From the NCBI GenBank assembly GCA_963680875.1, contig OY804582.1, positions 55,384,646 to 55,448,645 of the forward strand: DNA of 64,000 nucleotides. The letters run 5' to 3'. A program made the position numbers and the translations under genes. Shown one piece after another: positions 11,775 through 22,380 of this stretch. The DNA is from Bathymodiolus brooksi (taxonomy: Eukaryota; Mollusca; Bivalvia; Mytilida; Modiolidae). Position 1 is the first letter of the stretch. Each line of letters begins with the position of its first letter. Under the pieces are notes generated by a model that was given only the letters and a program-made list of their open reading frames with translations, did not search any database and was not told the DNA's origin.

Positions 11775-12057
11775 AACAGATGAAGTTTGAACATTTTAAT
11801 TCCACTAAGCTGAATGCTATGTTTACTTTTTGCATGTTATCAAAGTTGACTGTCAAATCAATCACGAAATGTTATATTCAACTGAGGTACTATCAAAATA
11901 TTGTATTTAATTTGAGTGCCAACATTTATCGGGAATTGAACAAAGTCAACATTTAATATTCATTGATTCGTTTGGATCAACACGTTTTGTTAGTTGTTTT
12001 TGGTTGTTTAGAAATGTGTATATAATGATATCTCAAATATTTAATGTATAATTTAAT

Positions 12058-12063
12058 AATAAA
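12058..12063 (+). promoter_or_regulatory. candidate poly(A) signal AATAAA of the MIF-like gene
   Basis: AATAAA lies about 285 nt after the MIF-like stop codon, in AT-rich DNA just before the 151-bp tandem repeat. 11775-12057 would then be the 3' UTR. Confidence 0.4.
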
Positions 12064-12072
12064 CATGTTGTT

Positions 12073-12525
12073 CAATACTAGTATATATGTATTCTGTCAC
12101 CCATGAATGATATCCTAATACTAGAACAGAAGCGAAATACAGTCAAACCTGTCCATGCGGTCACCTCTATTTAGCAGTCACTTGTATTAAAAGGTCCCTT
12201 TTTTCTTGTCCTGTCATAGACAACAATACTAGTATATATGTATTCTGTCACCCATGAATGATATCCTAATACTAGAACAGAAGCGAAATACAGTCAAACC
12301 TGTCCATGCGGTCACCTCTATTTAGCAGTCACTTGTATTAAAATGTCCCTTTTTTCTTGTCCTGTCATAGACAACAATACTAGTATATATGTATTCTGTC
12401 ACCCATGAATGATATCCTAATACTAGAACAGAATCGAAATACAGTCAAACCTGCCCATGCGGTCACCTCTATTTAGCAGTCACTTGTATTAAAAGGTCCC
12501 TTTTTTCTTGTCCTGTCATAGACAA
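12073..12525. repeat. 151-bp tandem repeat, 3 copies
   Basis: Units start at 12073, 12224 and 12375 (CAATACTAGTATATATGTAT) and are nearly identical. Each contains the left end of a MITE (TACAGTCAAACCTG). Confidence 0.95.
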
Positions 12526-12623
12526 TTTCGTATCAATTGAACCTCTTTAAAAAGGTTACCTGTCATGAAAGACCACTTTTTCTTTGTCCGAAAGGTGACC
12601 TGTTAATACAGGTTTGACTGTAC
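12442..12623. mobile_element. MITE with TACAGTCAAACCTG termini, copy 1
   Basis: Left end TACAGTCAAACCTG and right end CAGGTTTGACTGTA are exact inverted repeats about 180 bp apart. TA at each end suggests a Tc1/mariner-type target duplication. Only the last of the three tandem units keeps the right half. Confidence 0.8.
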
Positions 12624-13676
12624 ACTATAAGAAAAAAGACGAGACTGTCCTTTAATTGCATGAAGCTTCTCAAGAAAGACGAAAAGAAGCTAGGCAGGTA
12701 TAGGTATATACGTGTAGATGGTATCGCTAAAAAGTTCGAAGTTTAATTGCTATGTTGATCTCATCTATCCAATTGAAGATGAAATGAAGGATACCACAGA
12801 TCGCAGATAAGAAAAGTTTGAAGATACCAAAGGAGAAATCGAAGGACAGACAATAGTAGCGTAGATGATGACTGAAAAGATCCATGAATTCGGAGTTTAA
12901 TGTACCGAAATAACATATGGATAAAACTATGCTCATTCGATAGAAAAATGTCTATATTTTCAAATTAAGTGGGTCGTAAAAAAATCGTAAGACAACTTTT
13001 CTTGGAAATTTTGGTTTTCCGAAGGTACCCAACTGATACATAGTTGACCAGGTGAAAATAAAATTTCATATCTATAACACGTGATCGTTTATCGATAAAA
13101 AAGATATATTACACAATTAAACAGACATTTAATTGTATCAATAGATGAAAAAGAACAGTTAATTCTCGTCTGATTTAATATAACTAGCCTCTCAAAATAC
13201 CCCTTATTTTGGTGGAAAATAAGACAAGTTTTCTCTTTTAGCAAATTTATTTTGTGTTTTCCATACATTTTTAGTATTGATAAAGTAAGGTTACATTAGT
13301 CCAAAAATGCATGCCAAATTTCATATCATAGATACTTGCAGATACGCAGAAAAATGCTATTTTTTGTTTGTTTCCTCTCTCATTTAATGCCTTTTATACG
13401 CGGAAATCTGATACGCCGTTTCCGATTCTATAAATATAGTTCGACTGATCTTCGAGTCATTAAATAGCACGTTGTCTTCTTTGAATGAAATGGCTTAGTT
13501 TCTGATTTATTTCATTGTTAAGTGTTCGGCTTTTCGCACAATGTTTACTGAGGTTTTCAGACTTCATTTGGCGTTGTTTTTGTCGTTTGTTTGTCGATAA
13601 TTAGTGCATTTTGTTGATTAGTAATTAGGTTATTGTAGTACCAGAATTTAACCGGACAGACACGTTCATATTCCGT
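12624..13676. other. no gene recognised
   Basis: No coding frame or repeat recognised. The ~200 bp before 13677 may belong to the ancestral 5' part of the pseudogene that follows. Confidence 0.5.
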
Positions 13677-15143
13677 ATGATGGCATCGTTCGGTAGTCCT
13701 TTGAAACTTTCTCCTTCTAGTCCAAAAAGGAGAAAAGAAACGTTGAACTGGGAGCAATGCATTATATGTCAATGTTCCAATGCAGAACCTGTGATTTGTA
13801 TGCGAGATGTAGGCAAAAATAGTTTTGTAAGATCGATGGAAATTAGAAGAGATGAGGTGTATTCTCGTATTTTGCAGGAAATGTCCACAATGGACAATTT
13901 TATATCACGTAAAATTAAAGTTGTTTACCACCGTAATTGCTATAGAAAATATACAAGTAAACACAACTACAGTGTTCTCAAAACAGATCAGATAAATCTT
14001 TACAAGTACTGAACAAGTTTCAACTATGTCACAAACAAGTGTTGTAACCCGATCCCAGTACGAGCCCATTCAGTGGGATTTTTATTTCATTTGTTAAAAT
14101 AAAACATTCAAGAAAGATTTTAAAGTACATAAAATTGCATCCGGTGAGCGTGTGAACAAGTTGATGGAGTGCGCATTGAGTCAAAATGATGATAGACTGG
14201 TTCGCGTGTTGAATTGTGACGATTTTGTTCTGAAAGGAGTTTATCACAACGGGTGCATGACTAAATATCTGTTAAAGAGTTCCCCGAAAAACGAACAGAA
14301 ACAGGATTCTGATCTTTCTAGTAACGATATCGCCTTCCAGAATTTAATTCATGAAATCAACGATGATTTAGTCGTTCACAAAAAGGTTTTTCGGATGACA
14401 CAATTACTTGAAAAATACAAAGCATATCTATCCGCAGACACAGGTACCTACTCATCTGCCAAGTTACAAGACAGGTTAATTAAACATTATGCTGGTTCTA
14501 TAGTTATGCATACTCAGCGGGGCCAAGGAATATCAAATCTTGTCTTCAGTGACAAGCTTTCATTAGGCGATGCTATTGCCGCGGCAGGTAAATACAAATC
14601 CAAATTTAAAGCCTATGAGTTGGAAAATGATTTTCAAGTTGATGTTGAAGGTATTTCTGATGAACAAATTTTACACTCTGCTGTAGGTATCTTAAGACGT
14701 GATATTGAGAAGCTGAAAATCTCAGTTGAAGACTGTCCAAAAAGCCAAACTACGAGCAGATTACTCTAATCTCAATAAATTCAGAGTTCGACTTGCAACA
14801 AAAAAAGAAGCAAGCCTGGCCAAGTTATCACCATGCGAAGCGACATTCCATCAGCATGTACTAAGAGCATCTTTGCAGACCTATATCTGGAAATCCTCAC
14901 AAAAAGCGCAGTCCCCTGTTAGGTCTCCTTTAATGTTCGGATGGGAAGACAAGGGTGATCTTCTTCCGGGGACAAATGTCATCAGACTTCCTGCAGGATC
15001 TCGTGTGCAGTTGCAAAGGCAAATCAATTTGTTCCAGTAGCTGTGTCTGTTTTGAACAGATTCTGTCGTGCACAGATCTTTGTCCCTGTTATGGTAGCCA
15101 CATGTGTAAAAATGCCATAACAAAGAATGTTACCTTAATGTAA
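13677..15143 (+). pseudogene. frameshifted pseudogene of a Cys-rich, transposon-like protein
   Basis: Several frames add up to one broken protein of an uncharacterised multidomain type seen in molluscs and cnidarians (recognised from general resemblance). 13677-14010 has WEQCIICQ and HRNCYRKYTSK, a CxxC...HxxC zinc-binding head. About 14030-14769 holds a second head-like unit (YHNGCMTKYL) broken by a TAA near 14095, followed by ILRRDIEKLK. 14770-14960 shifts frame and reads HVLRASLQTYIWKSS and FGWEDKGD. 14960-15143 shifts again into a Cys-rich tail, VCSCKGKSICSSSCVCFEQ. A stop plus at least two frameshifts make it non-functional. Confidence 0.6.
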
Positions 15144-15987
15144 GACGATGGTCATGATGTCTGAGATTTAGTAGATTTTTACAAGGCTTTGTTGTTGTGG
15201 ACAAAATTATATGCCATGTAATGTCGTGACAAATCCACAATAGTCATCTTGTAGTTAGATAGCGATGTTGTTCCGTCATTTGATTTGAACCAGGATAGTC
15301 CTATTTATACTGACTAATATAAATATGTTGCTATCGACCTATATGCTTATTTTGGTGTTTTATGACCTCTTTAGGTTATACAGCATTCGTTGTAACGAAC
15401 CCGGAGCAAAAACATTGATTAAGAATACCACACAGTCATATCAGTGACAGGAACAAGAACACTGATGTGTATGTACTAGTGAAGGACGCCCACCCCCCTT
15501 TTTCTATACGCCAGAGAATTTTTAATTTGTGAAATAGAAGTTAAATTTCATTGTAAAAAATAGTATCAATGTTATCATCAACTAATTAAAGCACATTCAG
15601 GTCAAGACGTTTCCATACAAAGGTCAAGGTAAGGTCCCTATTGGCGACATTACAAATGTGAAGGAAACTGACTATGTCATCAAAACCTAAAAAAATACAC
15701 ATTTCTTTCTCAACTAAACCTTAAAGTCTATATGAAAGACTTAATAGTGTATACCAAATTTTACAAAAACGATAATTTCATCCCTTTGTGGGAACTGAAT
15801 TCAAGGGGAGCAACCCAAAAGTTATAACTCATATATTTTCTTAAAATTTTGGGTAGAACGATTATCTCCCTTTTTAAGGATATATAACCAGTTCCCGTTT
15901 TTACGACCCGACTATCTGGATAGAGTATGAATTCTTCTTTCCAATGATATATAATTTAGGTATATGTTCGGTGGGTACATTAAAGTC
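15144..15987. other. no gene recognised
   Basis: Unique-looking sequence between the Cys-rich pseudogene and a LINE 3' fragment. Confidence 0.5.
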
Positions 15988-16375
15988 AAAAATTTCGTTC
16001 CCCGTCTACCACACTACAATACAATGGCAAAAAGAAAAAAAAAGAAAAAAAGGACAAAGAACGATCTACAAAGCATTACACAGAAAACAAAAGATCGTGC
16101 AACACCAACCCCCACTAAAAGGGGGGATGAACTCAGGTGTTCCTAAAGGGTAAGCAGTTCCTGCTCCACATGTGTCACCCGCCGTGTTACTCTTGTTACA
16201 AACCCGGTAATAAGTCATGAATGAGGAAAGGACCTGATAGTGATAAAGAAAAACGAAACATATTCGTGGTCATTTGTGACACAGATTCTCCGTAACTATT
16301 AACCAAGTTATGATGGTGGGTGTACAACATTCGAAGTGATGACTTCAACTTAACCTATAAGATGTATACCTAGAC
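15988..16375 (-). mobile_element. LINE 3' fragment (copy b)
   Basis: On the minus strand it aligns with 23560-23900: GTTAAGTTGAAGTCATCACT, TCATTCATGACTTATTACCG, GTGGAGCAGGAACTGCTTAC and TTTTAGTGGGG are in the same order. Confidence 0.65.
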
Positions 16376-17145
16376 ATTGACAATGGCGGCCGGTAGAGAA
16401 CATAGCTGTACCACAAGAGAAATGATTATAAATTACTCATTGTGAATATTCTATTTATATGTACATGTAGTAGCATTCCACCAATGGTGTAGCCGCCGTG
16501 CGGCACTTTTAGTTTAAACATATTTTATTGTCCAAAAACATGACAATAGGATCAGATACAAGTTTTCCAACTTAGAACACCTTCTCCTTTATATAAACAA
16601 TATACAGATACAGTTGAACTTAAATACACAAAAGCTACAGTATTTCTTAATAATTAGGAAAAACCCCCCCAAAAATCAACAACATGAAATATACGAGTGC
16701 AACACAATTTGATATTTGCCAAATGACAAATCGAACAGACCTTTACAATAATTGGACTAGTATAATAGAACACACCTAGAATGAAGAAAATCAACAATTG
16801 TTATACAATGTAGTGGGATTATTAATTCGGTAAAGGTAGGATCTTTTAAAATTTAGTTTCAAAATATATAACAATATCATTATTTATTCAGTAAGAATTT
16901 TAACATAAAGTGCTCACACGTGTGTATTGCAACATTTACTAATTCACTCCAGGTCAGCCACAAACCAATTGTCACCTGATTACATCCACGATAATCAGCG
17001 GAAAGAAAAGCGACATGTTTCCTTAATATATTTTGCTATATATATACAGTCTAAGGGAATCTACCAACCAGAGAACTTAATGAGTAACGGATCGTCGAGA
17101 CATGACGATGCAGCACAAACAAAATAAATTATAGAAGTCTAGAAG
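16376..17145. other. no gene recognised
   Basis: AT-rich; short chance frames only. Confidence 0.5.
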
Positions 17146-17303
17146 ATTGTGCAACGATACCGATAAAGATGTTACAACAAATTTTCGATCAACAAATGAC
17201 CTTCCTCAGTGTCTATCAAAGTTAGTTTATTCTGTTAGACACTGAGGAAGGTCATTTGTCAATATATTTTTTGTAACATCTTTATCGGTATCATTGCACA
17301 ATA
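17146..17303. repeat. inverted-repeat hairpin
   Basis: Left arm GATACCGATAAAGATGTTAC pairs with right arm GTAACATCTTTATCGGTATC. Inner arms ATGACCTTCCTCAGTGTCTA and TAGACACTGAGGAAGGTCAT also pair. It could be a small non-autonomous element. Confidence 0.75.
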
Positions 17304-17314
17304 TATATATATAC

Positions 17315-17478
17315 ACGTCTGAAAATTAAACCAAACAGTGTTAGAATTAAATCTTTGAGCTGTCAAATTTTTGTTCTTCCCTCAACGGGATTTGAACTCA
17401 CACCATTGATACACTGTAGCACCAATCGCTTAGCCTTATGTCCAGCGCCCTAGACCACTCGACCACATCCGCTATATA
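17315..17478 (-). mobile_element. tRNA-derived SINE-B, copy 1
   Basis: On the minus strand a tRNA-like head has box A (GGTCGAGTGGTCTAGGGCG) and box B (GAGTTCAAATCCCG), then ~90 bp of body ending in ACACTGTTTGGTTTAATTTT and a TATATA tail. The head resembles tRNA-Leu/Ser, but the anticodon arm is degenerate. Confidence 0.72.
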
Positions 17479-17706
17479 AAAATATAGCTTCAATAGTCGA
17501 AGTGTTATATATATAAACGTCTGAAAAAGTAGCCAACGTATGAACCTACGGGATGTCGGATCGGAAACAAGTGTTAACGATTTTGTGCAAACAAACAAAA
17601 ATGATAAATAAACGTCTAAAATGTAGCACAACAACATCAAAAAGGATGTTAAAATATAACAAAAATAACTATAAGTCTACAAAAAGACTAAAATTATAAT
17701 CAAATT

Positions 17707-17745
17707 GACGGATATTTCGCTTGACCGACAAGCTTCATCAGCGTC
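17707..17745 (-). ncRNA. hammerhead-ribozyme-like motif in the Penelope 3' region (minus)
   Basis: The exact reverse-complement counterpart of the plus motif: stem I GACG/CGTC, core CTGATGA, stem II GCTTG/CAAGC, GAAA and TATC all present without a change. Confidence 0.55.
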
Positions 17746-18383
17746 TGTAATCTGATCTGAAAGATGATCTGAGGATTAGATTGTCACGTGACCATCAGTT
17801 ATCGTGACGTAAAAATCATAATCTTGAACTTCATAAAATCATAATCTTGAACTTTATATTATTCAAATATATATGTACACTAATTTATAAACAATATGAA
17901 AACAATGAGAACAATGTAATGATGAAATTTACCAACTAACTAAGGACCAGGCACTGGTTAAAAAGTTAAAAAAACAAAAGATTTAGGCCTTTTTGTTTAT
18001 GCCCTCCGGATGTAATGTTCGTAACTCGCGGATCCAAAAACTCTATCTTTTTTTCTCTTTGATTCTCTTTCCAACTTGGATTGTGGTCAATGATATAAAT
18101 TTTGGATCTACCAAAGTCATCCAATGAGTGCCCCGGCGACACAAAGTGTTGACTCACGGCCAAGAGCGTCTTTTTCGTAAGGTCACTTCTGTGTCCATTC
18201 ATTTTTTTGTTGAATGGTTGAACACTCTCTCCTACGTATTGCGACCCGCAGACGTGACAGTCAAGGAGGTAAACCACATTAGGTGTTTTGCAATTGACAT
18301 TGCAAAAGATCTTATACTCCTTTCCTGTCGTCTTGCTATGGAACACTTGTGCGTGTTGCAATTGGAGACAGCACTTGCAACGT

Positions 18384-18790
18384 AGATGATAAACGATGCA
18401 TTTTCATATAGTGAAAATGTATAACGATAAGGAAGTCAACAAAAATGTCAAATATTTTTTTATCAATGTGTGACGTAAAATTGTTTTTTACATTTGCTTC
18501 ACTGGGTTTGGTACTGCTTTGACAACTATTTTACCTATTTTGTTCCAGTATTGTTATAAATACTGTTATAGTGACAACCGGAACTTTTGAGCCGTAATGA
18601 AAGCGGGAGATTTGGCGCTTTAAAATCTGATTCAACCCACCATTTCGTTAGAAATGCCTGTACCAAGTCAGGGTCATTACGATTTTCAGTTTTCCGGTTG
18701 TTGACTGATTTTGTCTGTTTATATACTTATGAGTTTTGACTTTCCCTTTGTAAGATTGTTCGGAGTTCGGTAATTTTGTTATTACCCTTA
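18384..18790. other. insertion splitting the minus Penelope copy
   Basis: About 407 bp with no match elsewhere in the window and no ORF of note. It replaces ~16 bp of the element. No clear terminal repeats seen. Confidence 0.5.
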
Positions 18791-18930
18791 TTTACACTGG
18801 CCGACCGTCGATGAAGGTCTAGATACCACAGCTCTGACCAGTGTATCCTTAATGCTTTTAGGTCGCCGTAACGCTACAACGGGTGGTTCAGGGAACAACA
18901 TAGCCAGCGTTTCACTTTTTTCTGAAAGGG

Positions 18931-19337
18931 GTCTAAGCGCGATACGTGAATGTCCTTTTTTCGGAAGCGTGATACGTGAAAAACGGAAAACATAGACGTG
19001 AAAACGTGATCTTTAGTGCAACGTGATCCGTGAATGCGTGAAAATCTAACTTACTTTTAAGTGTGAAGACAAATCAAAGTCCGTATTCTGATGCTTCGCT
19101 GCGTCGGAACTTGATTTGTGACTCTACATTTCTTTTACTGCATCCCGTTTTTAGGAGACTTTTTACGCTAGACTCTCTGACAAGTTAAAATTTAACCAGG
19201 GCAGCGATATTCTTAATCGGATAACCGTTTGAAATAATATGAAAACAATATTATCAGTAAATATCAATATTGAATGAAGTTATGAAGAGGGAAAATTCAA
19301 ATCATGGTTGCAGAATTTAAAATATTAATCCATTCGC
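18931..19337. other. stretch with repeated CGTGATACGTGAA-type motif
   Basis: 18935-19050 contains several variants of GTGATACGTGAA / GTGATCCGTGAA spaced irregularly. The rest, up to the NHL fragment, shows nothing recognisable. Confidence 0.35.
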
Positions 19338-19978
19338 ATGATAATGACAGAATCATACAAAGATATTGATGGCATAACCAAAGATGTAGCTGGCGCAGGT
19401 CCTTCATGCGACTATGACAGAGATGGAAGCCAACATTATGCAACGTTTTCACAACCAGTTGGTATAGCTTGTGAAGAGAAAACTCTCTATGTTTGTGATG
19501 CAACACGAAAGTCGATCAAATTGATCACGAATTTAAATGATACTACTAGATTTCTACAAGCTATTGGAAGGTTTTACTGCGCCTTTGGCATTCATTTGAA
19601 AGGTCAGACACCGAGGAAGGCCACAATACAAGAAGCTAGAGAGGACACATTGAAGCTAGAGTTATTTTTGGACGAAGTAGGACACTTCATCAGGGAGAAC
19701 ATGGACAAACAGACAAAACTGAATGGACCGGAGGGTATGGTGTCTGATAAAACGGTGTAATCTATAGGGCTTATTAGTAAATCTTTACTCTTCTTACAAG
19801 AAGAAATGGAATCGACTTCAAATGTCAATCTTCAAAACTTTCTGACTGGTCAAGTAGAGCATTTCCATTCCACTACGCACTTAAAGTTCGATACACCAAC
19901 AATGGCACAGTATGCACGAGAATTCTACGAGACAGTCAAAGAGTCGATCAAATATGCTCCACTGTTGAAACCACCAAG
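19338..19978 (+). pseudogene. NHL-repeat-containing protein fragment with a premature stop
   Basis: One frame runs 19338-19988 with a single in-frame TAA at 19758-19760. The first part has an NHL/beta-propeller-type blade (FSQPVGIACEEKTLYVCDAT). The later part (TGQVEHFHSTTHLKFDTPTM, then AREFYETVKES) resembles the region that follows such blades in large uncharacterised invertebrate proteins. The upstream exon or start is not evident. Near 19979 the sequence switches directly into Penelope-like element sequence, so the fragment is cut off there. Confidence 0.55.
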
Positions 19979-21210
19979 CAAAGACTAGGAGATTTACGCC
20001 ATCATTTGAAGAGACGGGGATATAATGACAAAGTTATAGAGAGTGGGTTTTCAAAGGCCAGTGAAATTAACAGAAATGACCTCCTGGAGTACAAAGAAAG
20101 AAAGATCAACAAACGGGTTCCCCTTGTTCTCACTTACCATCCCTCTTTAGAGAAAATTTCAGGCATCGTCCATCATCATTGGAAAGAAATTGAAAAAAGT
20201 GAAACGCTGGCCAAGTTGTTCCCTGAACCACCCGTTGTAGCTTTCCGGCGACCTAAAAACATTAAGGATACACTGGTCAGAGCTGCAGTATCTAGACCTT
20301 CATCGACGGTCGGCCAGTGTAAACCACGTGGAGACAAGCGTTGCAAATGCTGTCTCCAATTGCAACACGCACAAGTGTTCCATAGCAAGACGACAGGAAA
20401 GGAGTATAAGATCTTTTGCAATGTCAATTGCAAAACACCTAATGTGGTTTACCTCCTTGACTGTCACGTCTGCGGGTCGCAATACGTAGGTGAAAGTGTT
20501 CAACCATTCAACAAAAGAATGAATGGACACAGAAGTGACCTTACGAAAAAGACGCTCTTGGCCGTGAGTCAACACTTTGTGTCGCCGGGGCACTCATTGG
20601 ATGACTTTGGTAGATCCAAAATTTATATCATTGACCACAATCCAAGTTGGAAAGAGAATCAAAGAGAAAAAAGATAGAGTTTTTGGATCCGCGAGTTACG
20701 AACATTACATCCGGAGGGCATAAACAAAAAGGCCTAAATCTTTTGTTTTTTAACTTTTTAACCAGTGCTTGGTCCTTAGCTAGTTGGTAAATTTCATCAT
20801 TACATTTTTCTCATTGTTTTCATATTGTTTATAAATTAGTGTACATATATATTTGAATAATATAAAGTTCAAGATTATGATTTTATGAAGTTCAAGATTA
20901 TGATTTTTACGTCACGATAACTGATGGTCACGTGACAATCTAATCCTCAGATCATCTTTCAGATCAGATTACAGACGCTGATGAAGCTTGTCGGTCAAGC
21001 GAAATATCCGTCAATTTGATTATAATTTTAGTCTTTTTGTAGACTTATAGTTATTTTTGTTATATTTTAACATCCTTTTTGATGTTGTTGTGCTACATTT
21101 TAGACGTTTATTTATCATTTTTGTGTGTTTGCACAGAATCGCTAACACTTGTTTCCGTTCTGACATCCCGTAGGTTCATACGTTGGCTACTTTTTCAGAC
21201 GTTTATTTAG
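19979..21210 (+). mobile_element. Penelope-like element 3' half with GIY-YIG endonuclease (plus copy)
   Basis: The element begins at QRLGDLRHHLKRRGY near 19982. The ORF 20006-20677 has the RT thumb/linker block (VPLVLTYHPSLEKISGIVHH, FPEPPVVAFRRPKNIKDTLV), a Cys linker (CKPRGDKRCKCC) and a GIY-YIG nuclease (NVVYLLDCHVCGSQYVGES, MNGHRSDL). A six-A run shifts the frame at 20668; the minus copy has seven A and reads on. The RT palm is missing, so it is 5'-truncated. 3' noncoding sequence continues to about 21210 and includes a ribozyme-like motif. Confidence 0.88.
20974..21012 (+). ncRNA. hammerhead-ribozyme-like motif in the Penelope 3' region (plus)
   Basis: Reads GACG, then CTGATGA, one extra A, stem GCTTG / loop TCGGT / stem CAAGC, GAAA, TATC, then CGTC. 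GACG and CGTC can form stem I, GCTTG/CAAGC stem II, and the self-complementary ATAT a minimal stem III that could pair between two copies. Hammerhead ribozymes are known in Penelope-like elements. The extra A before stem II departs from the canonical core, so activity is uncertain. Confidence 0.55.
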
Positions 21211-21544
21211 TATTTTTCTTGAGTGAGCCTGTATGAATTACAACTTTTATTTCAAAGATATAAGAAATATCAAACAAAATCTAATTTAAATTGACCATCA
21301 TGTAAAAAATCTTTGTTGCTACATTTCGGTGAACAAAGTATCAAATGGATTCAAAATATAAGCAACGCCACAAACTCCTAGTATCAAAACTAACAACCTT
21401 TCGAATTTAATCCGTATAAACCTATATTCATGGATTACAACTTTTATTTCAAAGATCTAAGAAATATCAAACTAAATCTATTTAAAATCAGATCTGATTC
21501 CGATCCGACATCCCGTAGGTTCATATGTTGGCTACTTTTTCAGA
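21211..21544. repeat. partial duplications next to the plus Penelope copy
   Basis: TTACAACTTTTATTTCAAAG occurs at ~21239 and ~21433, and GACATCCCGTAGGTTCATA at ~21163 and ~21508. The Penelope 3' junction sequence is thus partly repeated before SINE-B. Confidence 0.6.
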
Positions 21545-21722
21545 CGTTTATATATATACGTCTGAAAATTAAACCAAACAGTGTTAGAATTAGATTTTAG
21601 AGCTGTCAAATTTTTGTTTTTCCCTCGACGGGATTTGAACCCACACCATTGATACACTGCATCACCATTCGCTTAGCCTTACGTCCAGCGCCCTAGACCA
21701 CTCGACCACATCCACTCCCTAA
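21545..21722 (-). mobile_element. tRNA-derived SINE-B, copy 2
   Basis: Same head and body as the copy at 17315, also minus strand, with box B GGGTTCAAATCCCG. It flanks the outer side of the plus Penelope copy, as copy 1 flanks the minus copy. Confidence 0.72.
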
Positions 21723-22009
21723 AAAAAGGAGCTTCAATAATCGTAGTGTTACCTTTTCTCGTAAGGAAAATCTAGGGATAGAGGTAAGACATGTGTATAA
21801 GCGTGTGTAGATGGTACATATATACTTAATATTATAATTTGACAACAATCTAACTCAGCAATTTTTAATATATTGTATACGATAATGAAGAATTCATTAT
21901 ACAGTCACAGGAAATAAAGTATATTATACAAACGTCTAGATTTATTATACAATGTATATGAGTAATATGGCGGGTGTCTTATAAGAAGCAGGCTTACTCT
22001 TCACGAACA

Positions 22010-22380
22010 CATGCATTCTCCAAAGATTTCTTGGTGGGGTCTGTGTTGCTAATCTTTTGAGTTTTCTGTGTTGTGTTTGACTTTGTTATTAACTTGTTCT
22101 CAATGTTGTAAGGTGACTCTTGAGTAGTGGGGTTCGTGTTGTACTATTATGTGTCTTTACGTTCTTAGTTCCGTGTTGTGATGTCCGTTGCGATTTCCGT
22201 ATAAAACCGATGTTCGGTTCGTCTTTACCCCAGTTGTTTGTAGGGGGCCCATGTCTTATTTACGTTATTTGTGTTCGTTTGTGGATAGTGGTGTCCAACA
22301 CGTATTGACTATGTGAGAAACATTGCGGATGTCTTACTGAGGCAGGAACTGCTTACCCTTCGGATTTTGGTGGGTTGTGC
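22010..22380 (+). repeat. dispersed LINE-3'-end-like repeat (copy c)
   Basis: Shares TCTTTACGTTCTTAGTTCCG, TTTGTAGGGGGCCCATGTC and GGAACTGCTTACCCTTC-type blocks with the other copies. Confidence 0.55.

Larger units (their letters stand above)
17500..18930 (-). mobile_element. Penelope-like element 3' half (minus copy), split by an insertion
   Basis: The reverse complement matches the plus copy at very high identity: 18383-17500 covers the GIY-YIG domain (ORF 18361-17966, NVVYLLDCHVCGSQYVGES) and 3' noncoding sequence. 18930-18791 covers the upstream TLVRA/FPEPP region. About 400 bp of unrelated DNA (18384-18790) replaces roughly 16 bp between them. The C-terminal frame continues through EFLDPRVTNITSGGHKQKGL, the likely ancestral end. 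Confidence 0.87.

Noticed and set aside
17380..17478. Possible functional tRNA gene (Leu/Ser-like) on the minus strand
   Set aside because: Anticodon and variable arms do not fold convincingly, a second copy has the same body and tail, and a SINE explains it better.
17500..21210. Whole 17-21 kb block as a DIRS element with split inverted repeats
   Set aside because: No tyrosine recombinase or RNase H frame; the GIY-YIG domain and Cys linker identify Penelope-like elements.
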